64,000 bases of DNA. Origin: RPQJ01 sp052035645 (GTDB lineage Bacteria > Pseudomonadota > Gammaproteobacteria > Steroidobacterales > Steroidobacteraceae). A model generated the notes under the pieces. That model was not told the origin of the DNA and searched no databases. It saw nothing but the letters and a program-made list of their open reading frames with translations. A program made the translations under genes and the position numbers. Location: NCBI GenBank assembly GCA_052035645.1, contig JBPOHK010000109.1:27306-91305 (forward strand). The letters run 5' to 3'. Below are positions 60,979-64,000 of this stretch, one piece after another. Positions within the stretch are counted from its first letter, which is position 1; each line of letters opens with the position of its first letter.

Positions 60979-62451
60979 ATGAACACGCTCGGTCGCATCG
61001 CACTGCTGCTGCTCGGGGCCGGAGTCGTCGTCGCCGGCACGGTGGCCTATCGCACCGTCACCTACCGCGCGCCCAGCGAAGCCGCCGGCGCGCCCGTCGC
61101 GCTCGCTCCTGCGGTCGCCATCGACGTGGACCGCGCGGCGCGGCACCTCGCCGAAGCCATCCGCATCCGCACCGTCAGCCACCAGCAGGCCGCCGACAAC
61201 GATCTCGCCGAGTGGGACCGCCTGCACGCCTGGCTGCAGGCCACCTACCCCGCCGCGCACGCCGCGATGCGCCGCGAGGTGGTCGGCGGCCACACGCTGA
61301 TCTACACCTGGCCGGGCAGCGAGCCGGCGCTGCCGGCCGTCGTGCTGCTCGCGCACCACGACGTGGTGCCGGTCACGCCGGGCACCGAGGGCGACTGGCG
61401 GCATCCGCCCTTCGACGGCGTCATCGACGACCAGGCGGTCTGGGGTCGCGGCGCCATCGACGACAAGGGCTCGCTCATCGGGCTGTTCGAAGGCATCGAG
61501 GCCCTGGCCGCGACGGGCTTCCAGCCGCGTCGCACGCTCATCGTCGTGAGCGGCCACGACGAGGAGGCCGGCGGCAGCGGTGCGCGCGCCGCGGCCGAGC
61601 TGCTCCAGTCGCGCCGCGTCAGGGCGCACTTCGTGCTCGACGAGGGCCTCGCCGTCGTCGCCGACTTCCCGCTGCTCGGCGGTCCCGTCGCGCTGATCGG
61701 CGTGGCCGAGAAGGGCTACGCCACGCTGCGCATCACGGCGCCGGCCAAGGGCGGGCACTCCTCGGCGCCGCCGCCGCAGACCGGCGTGGAAGTGCTCGCG
61801 CGCGCCGTGCTCGCCATCACCGGCCGTCCGTTCGAGCTGCGCTTCGCCGGGGCGCCGGCCGAGATGGTGCGCGAACTCGCACCGACCGCGGGCACGGCGG
61901 TGAAGATGGCCGTGGCCAACGAGTGGCTGTTCCGTCCGCTGCTGGTGAAGCAGATCGCGGCGACGCCGGCCGGCGCCGCCTCGCTGCACACGACGATCGC
62001 GCCGACCATGCTGCGCGGCAGCCCCAAGGAGAACGTGCTGCCGCAGGACGCGACGGCCTGGATCAATTACCGCATCGCGCCGGGCAACACGACCGAGGAA
62101 GTGCTGCAGCGTGCGCGCGAGGCCACCCGCGGCCTGCCGGTCGAACTCGCGTGGGAAGGCCGCGCGTACGATCCGCCGCCCGTCTCCTCGAGCCAGTCGG
62201 AGGCCTACCGCCTGCTCGCGGCGCTCGCTTCGGACGGCGGCGCCACGCCGGTGGCACCCGGCCTCGTCACGGCGACGACCGACAGCCGCTCGATGGTGCC
62301 GCTCGCCGAGAACGTCTATCGCTTCCAGCCGATCGTCGCCTCGCTGCACGAGTTCGAGATGATCCACGGCACGAACGAGCACATGACGCTCGAGAACCTG
62401 CGGCGCACCGCGCAGTTCTACGCGCAGCTGGTGGCGACCGCGGCGCGCTGA
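60979..62451 (+). CDS. M20 family zinc peptidase with N-terminal membrane anchor
   Basis: A 490-residue M20 peptidase (carboxypeptidase S/PM20D1 type). An N-terminal hydrophobic segment (about 7-23, ALLLLGAGVVVAGTVAY) without a clear cleavage site suggests an anchor or signal. Metal ligands: LLAHHDVVPV (His/Asp about 127-129), GRGAIDDKGSLIGL (Asp about 162), SGHDEEAGGSGA (Glu-Glu about 195-196) and a C-terminal HGTNEHM (about 465-471). The dimerisation domain has KGGHSSAPPPQTG. Substrates might be peptides or N-acyl amino acids. A peptide-binding lipoprotein gene follows after eight bases, suggesting peptide use. Confidence 0.92.
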   Translation: MNTLGRIALLLLGAGVVVAGTVAYRTVTYRAPSEAAGAPVALAPAVAIDVDRAARHLAEAIRIRTVSHQQAADNDLAEWDRLHAWLQATYPAAHAAMRREVVGGHTLIYTWPGSEPALPAVVLLAHHDVVPVTPGTEGDWRHPPFDGVIDDQAVWGRGAIDDKGSLIGLFEGIEALAATGFQPRRTLIVVSGHDEEAGGSGARAAAELLQSRRVRAHFVLDEGLAVVADFPLLGGPVALIGVAEKGYATLRITAPAKGGHSSAPPPQTGVEVLARAVLAITGRPFELRFAGAPAEMVRELAPTAGTAVKMAVANEWLFRPLLVKQIAATPAGAASLHTTIAPTMLRGSPKENVLPQDATAWINYRIAPGNTTEEVLQRAREATRGLPVELAWEGRAYDPPPVSSSQSEAYRLLAALASDGGATPVAPGLVTATTDSRSMVPLAENVYRFQPIVASLHEFEMIHGTNEHMTLENLRRTAQFYAQLVATAAR

Positions 62452-62459
62452 CCCGACCG

Positions 62460-64000
62460 ATGGCTGCGTATCCACGCATCGTCGCCTGGCTGGGTCTCGC
62501 CCTCGCCGTCGGCCTCTGCGCCTGCCAGCGGCAGGACGACGCGTCCGCTGCGCGTCCGGCGACGGGCCCGGCCACCGAGCTGCGTCGCGGGCTCGGCGCC
62601 GAGCCCGAGACGCTCGACCCGCTGCGGGCGACCGACAACGCCGCGCTCGCCGTCGTGGGCGACCTCTACGAGGGCCTCGCGGCCGAGGCCGCGGACGGCT
62701 CGATCGTGCCGGGTGCGGCGCAGGGCTGGACCGTGTCCGCGGACGGGCGACGATGGACCTTCCTGCTGCGCCCGGGCCTGCGCTGGTCCGACGGCGAGCC
62801 GCTGACCGCCGCGCACTTCGCGGCCAGCCTGCAGGCGGCCCTCGCGCCGGACGCCTCCCTGCCGAACGCATCGCTGCTCGGGAACGTGAGCGCCGTCGTG
62901 GCCGAGGCGCCGGACCGCCTGCGCATCGAGCTGTCGCAGCCGGTGCCCTACCTGCCGGCGCTGCTGGCGCTGCCACTGTCGGCGCCGATGCGGGCCGACG
63001 CAGGCGCCGGCGGCGTCCCGCCGGTCAATGGCCCGTACCGCCTGGTCCGCTGGCAGCGCGGCGAGCGGATCGAGCTCGAACGCAACGCGCACTACCATTC
63101 GGCGAACGACGTCGCGATCGAGCGCGTGACCTACCGCCCGATCGCGGACCTGGGCACCGAGCTCAACCTGTTCCGTGCGGGCGACCTCGACGTAACGAGC
63201 GAGGTGCCGAATTCACGCGTACCCTGGCTGCGCGAGCACCTCGGTCGCGAGCTGCGCGTGGCCCCGTACCTCAGCACCTACGCATATGCCGTGAACCTGT
63301 CCCGGCTGCCGGCGGTCGAGGCGCGCCAGGCGCTGGCGATGACGATCGACCGCGAGCGCATCACCTCGCTGGTCACCGGGGCGGGCGAACTCCCCGCCTA
63401 CGGCTGGGTGCCGCCCGGACTCTCACGTTACCCCGCCCAGGGCTTCGAGTGGCGCGACTCGCCGCCGCAGCGCCGAATGGCCGAGGCCCGTGCGCTGTGG
63501 CGGGAGGCCGCGCAACGCGGGCGCGCACCGTCGGTGCTGACCCTCTGCACCGATGCCAGCGCGAACCACCGACGCACCGCCGTGGCCCTCGCCGACCAGT
63601 GGCACACCGCGCTCGGCGTCGAGGTACGGATCGTCGAGCTCGAGTGGAACGTCTATCTCGCGACGCGCGCGACACCGGGCGAGTGCGACCTCGTCCGGCT
63701 CGGCTGGTCGGCGGACTTCGCCGACGCGGAAGCCTTCGCATCGGTGTTCGCGAGCGACCACCCGCAGAACACGCTCGGCTACGCCAGCCGACGCTACGAC
63801 GCGCTGCTCGCGCGCTCGCGCACGGGCGTCGATGCGAGCGAGCGAGCGCGGCTGCTGGGCGAGGCGGAGCGCGTGCTGCTGGCGGACGCCCCGGTGATCC
63901 CGGTGTTCCACCGCGTCGCCAAGCGACTCATCGCGCCGCGCGTGCAGGGGTATCAGCCGAATCCGCTCGGTCATCTCGCCTCACGGCACCTGTCGCTCGC
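62460..64000 (+). CDS. Peptide ABC transporter substrate-binding lipoprotein (OppA-like, partial)
   Basis: The frame is open from the ATG at 62460 to the window edge, 513 residues so far. The N-terminus is a lipoprotein signal with lipobox L-C-A-C (Cys22, AVGLCACQRQ). The SBP_bac_5 family pattern follows: RRGLGAEPETLDPLRATDNAAL (start about 43), DLYEGLAAEAADGSIVPGAAQGW, WTFLLRPGLRWSDGEPLTAAHFAASL and NGPYRLVRWQRGERIELERN. Such proteins bind oligopeptides in the periplasm for Opp/Dpp permeases. No permease genes are visible within the window; they may follow. Confidence 0.92.
   Translation, partial: MAAYPRIVAWLGLALAVGLCACQRQDDASAARPATGPATELRRGLGAEPETLDPLRATDNAALAVVGDLYEGLAAEAADGSIVPGAAQGWTVSADGRRWTFLLRPGLRWSDGEPLTAAHFAASLQAALAPDASLPNASLLGNVSAVVAEAPDRLRIELSQPVPYLPALLALPLSAPMRADAGAGGVPPVNGPYRLVRWQRGERIELERNAHYHSANDVAIERVTYRPIADLGTELNLFRAGDLDVTSEVPNSRVPWLREHLGRELRVAPYLSTYAYAVNLSRLPAVEARQALAMTIDRERITSLVTGAGELPAYGWVPPGLSRYPAQGFEWRDSPPQRRMAEARALWREAAQRGRAPSVLTLCTDASANHRRTAVALADQWHTALGVEVRIVELEWNVYLATRATPGECDLVRLGWSADFADAEAFASVFASDHPQNTLGYASRRYDALLARSRTGVDASERARLLGEAERVLLADAPVIPVFHRVAKRLIAPRVQGYQPNPLGHLASRHLSL

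Overview
The window comes from the chromosome of a GC-rich (roughly 70%) gammaproteobacterium. The evidence is gene order. Several blocks match the ancestral gammaproteobacterial arrangement known from Escherichia and Pseudomonas: lolA-ftsK-trxB-aat-infA-clpA-clpS, rpsP-rimM-trmD-rplS-ffh, and the long block rplI-rpsR-rpsF-rlmB-rnr-tRNA-Leu-purA-yjeT-hflC-hflK-hflX-hfq-miaA-mutL-amiC-tsaE-nnr-queG, followed by panC-panB-folK-pcnB. The Calvin-type class II aldolase, the type II secretion genes and the protein kinase/FHA cassette suggest a lineage near Xanthomonadales, Nevskiales, Steroidobacterales or Chromatiales. The sequence alone does not decide which.

Layout. 1-9.3 kb: cell division and chromosome segregation (ftsK), lipoprotein sorting (lolA), thioredoxin reductase, an uncharacterised GNAT/FemAB-like acyltransferase translationally coupled to aat, infA, and the N-degron machinery clpS-clpA. 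9.5-15.3 kb: half of a type II secretion system (gspC, D, E, F). 15.4-17 kb: queuosine-precursor transporter, a tiny hypothetical gene and Hsp15. 17-21.6 kb: threonine catabolism (kbl-tdh), fructose-bisphosphate aldolase and an old-yellow-enzyme homologue. 21.7-27.7 kb (minus): ribosomal/tRNA-modification operon rpsP-rimM-trmD-rplS with sppA and uppP appended, and ffh upstream. 27.8-34 kb: membrane assembly/transport genes, radA, and a Ser/Thr kinase-PP2C phosphatase-FHA cassette. 33.9-55.7 kb: alr-dnaB-rplI and the long conserved block, into which an acyl-CoA dehydrogenase has been inserted. 55.7-60.1 kb: pantothenate, folate and deoxynucleotide genes plus pcnB. 60.1-64 kb: tRNA-Glu, a secreted protein, an M20 peptidase and a truncated peptide-binding lipoprotein.

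The DNA is very compact. Stop/start overlaps of the GTGA or ATGA type are frequent, and no gene-free stretch exceeds 300 bases; the longest are about 3253-3479 and 38512-38630. Three REPIN-like palindromes sit exactly at gene ends, at 6651, 15346 and 38631. I see no insertion sequence, prophage, CRISPR array, rRNA gene or replication origin. Long open frames antisense to real genes are common here because of the high GC content, and they were left out.
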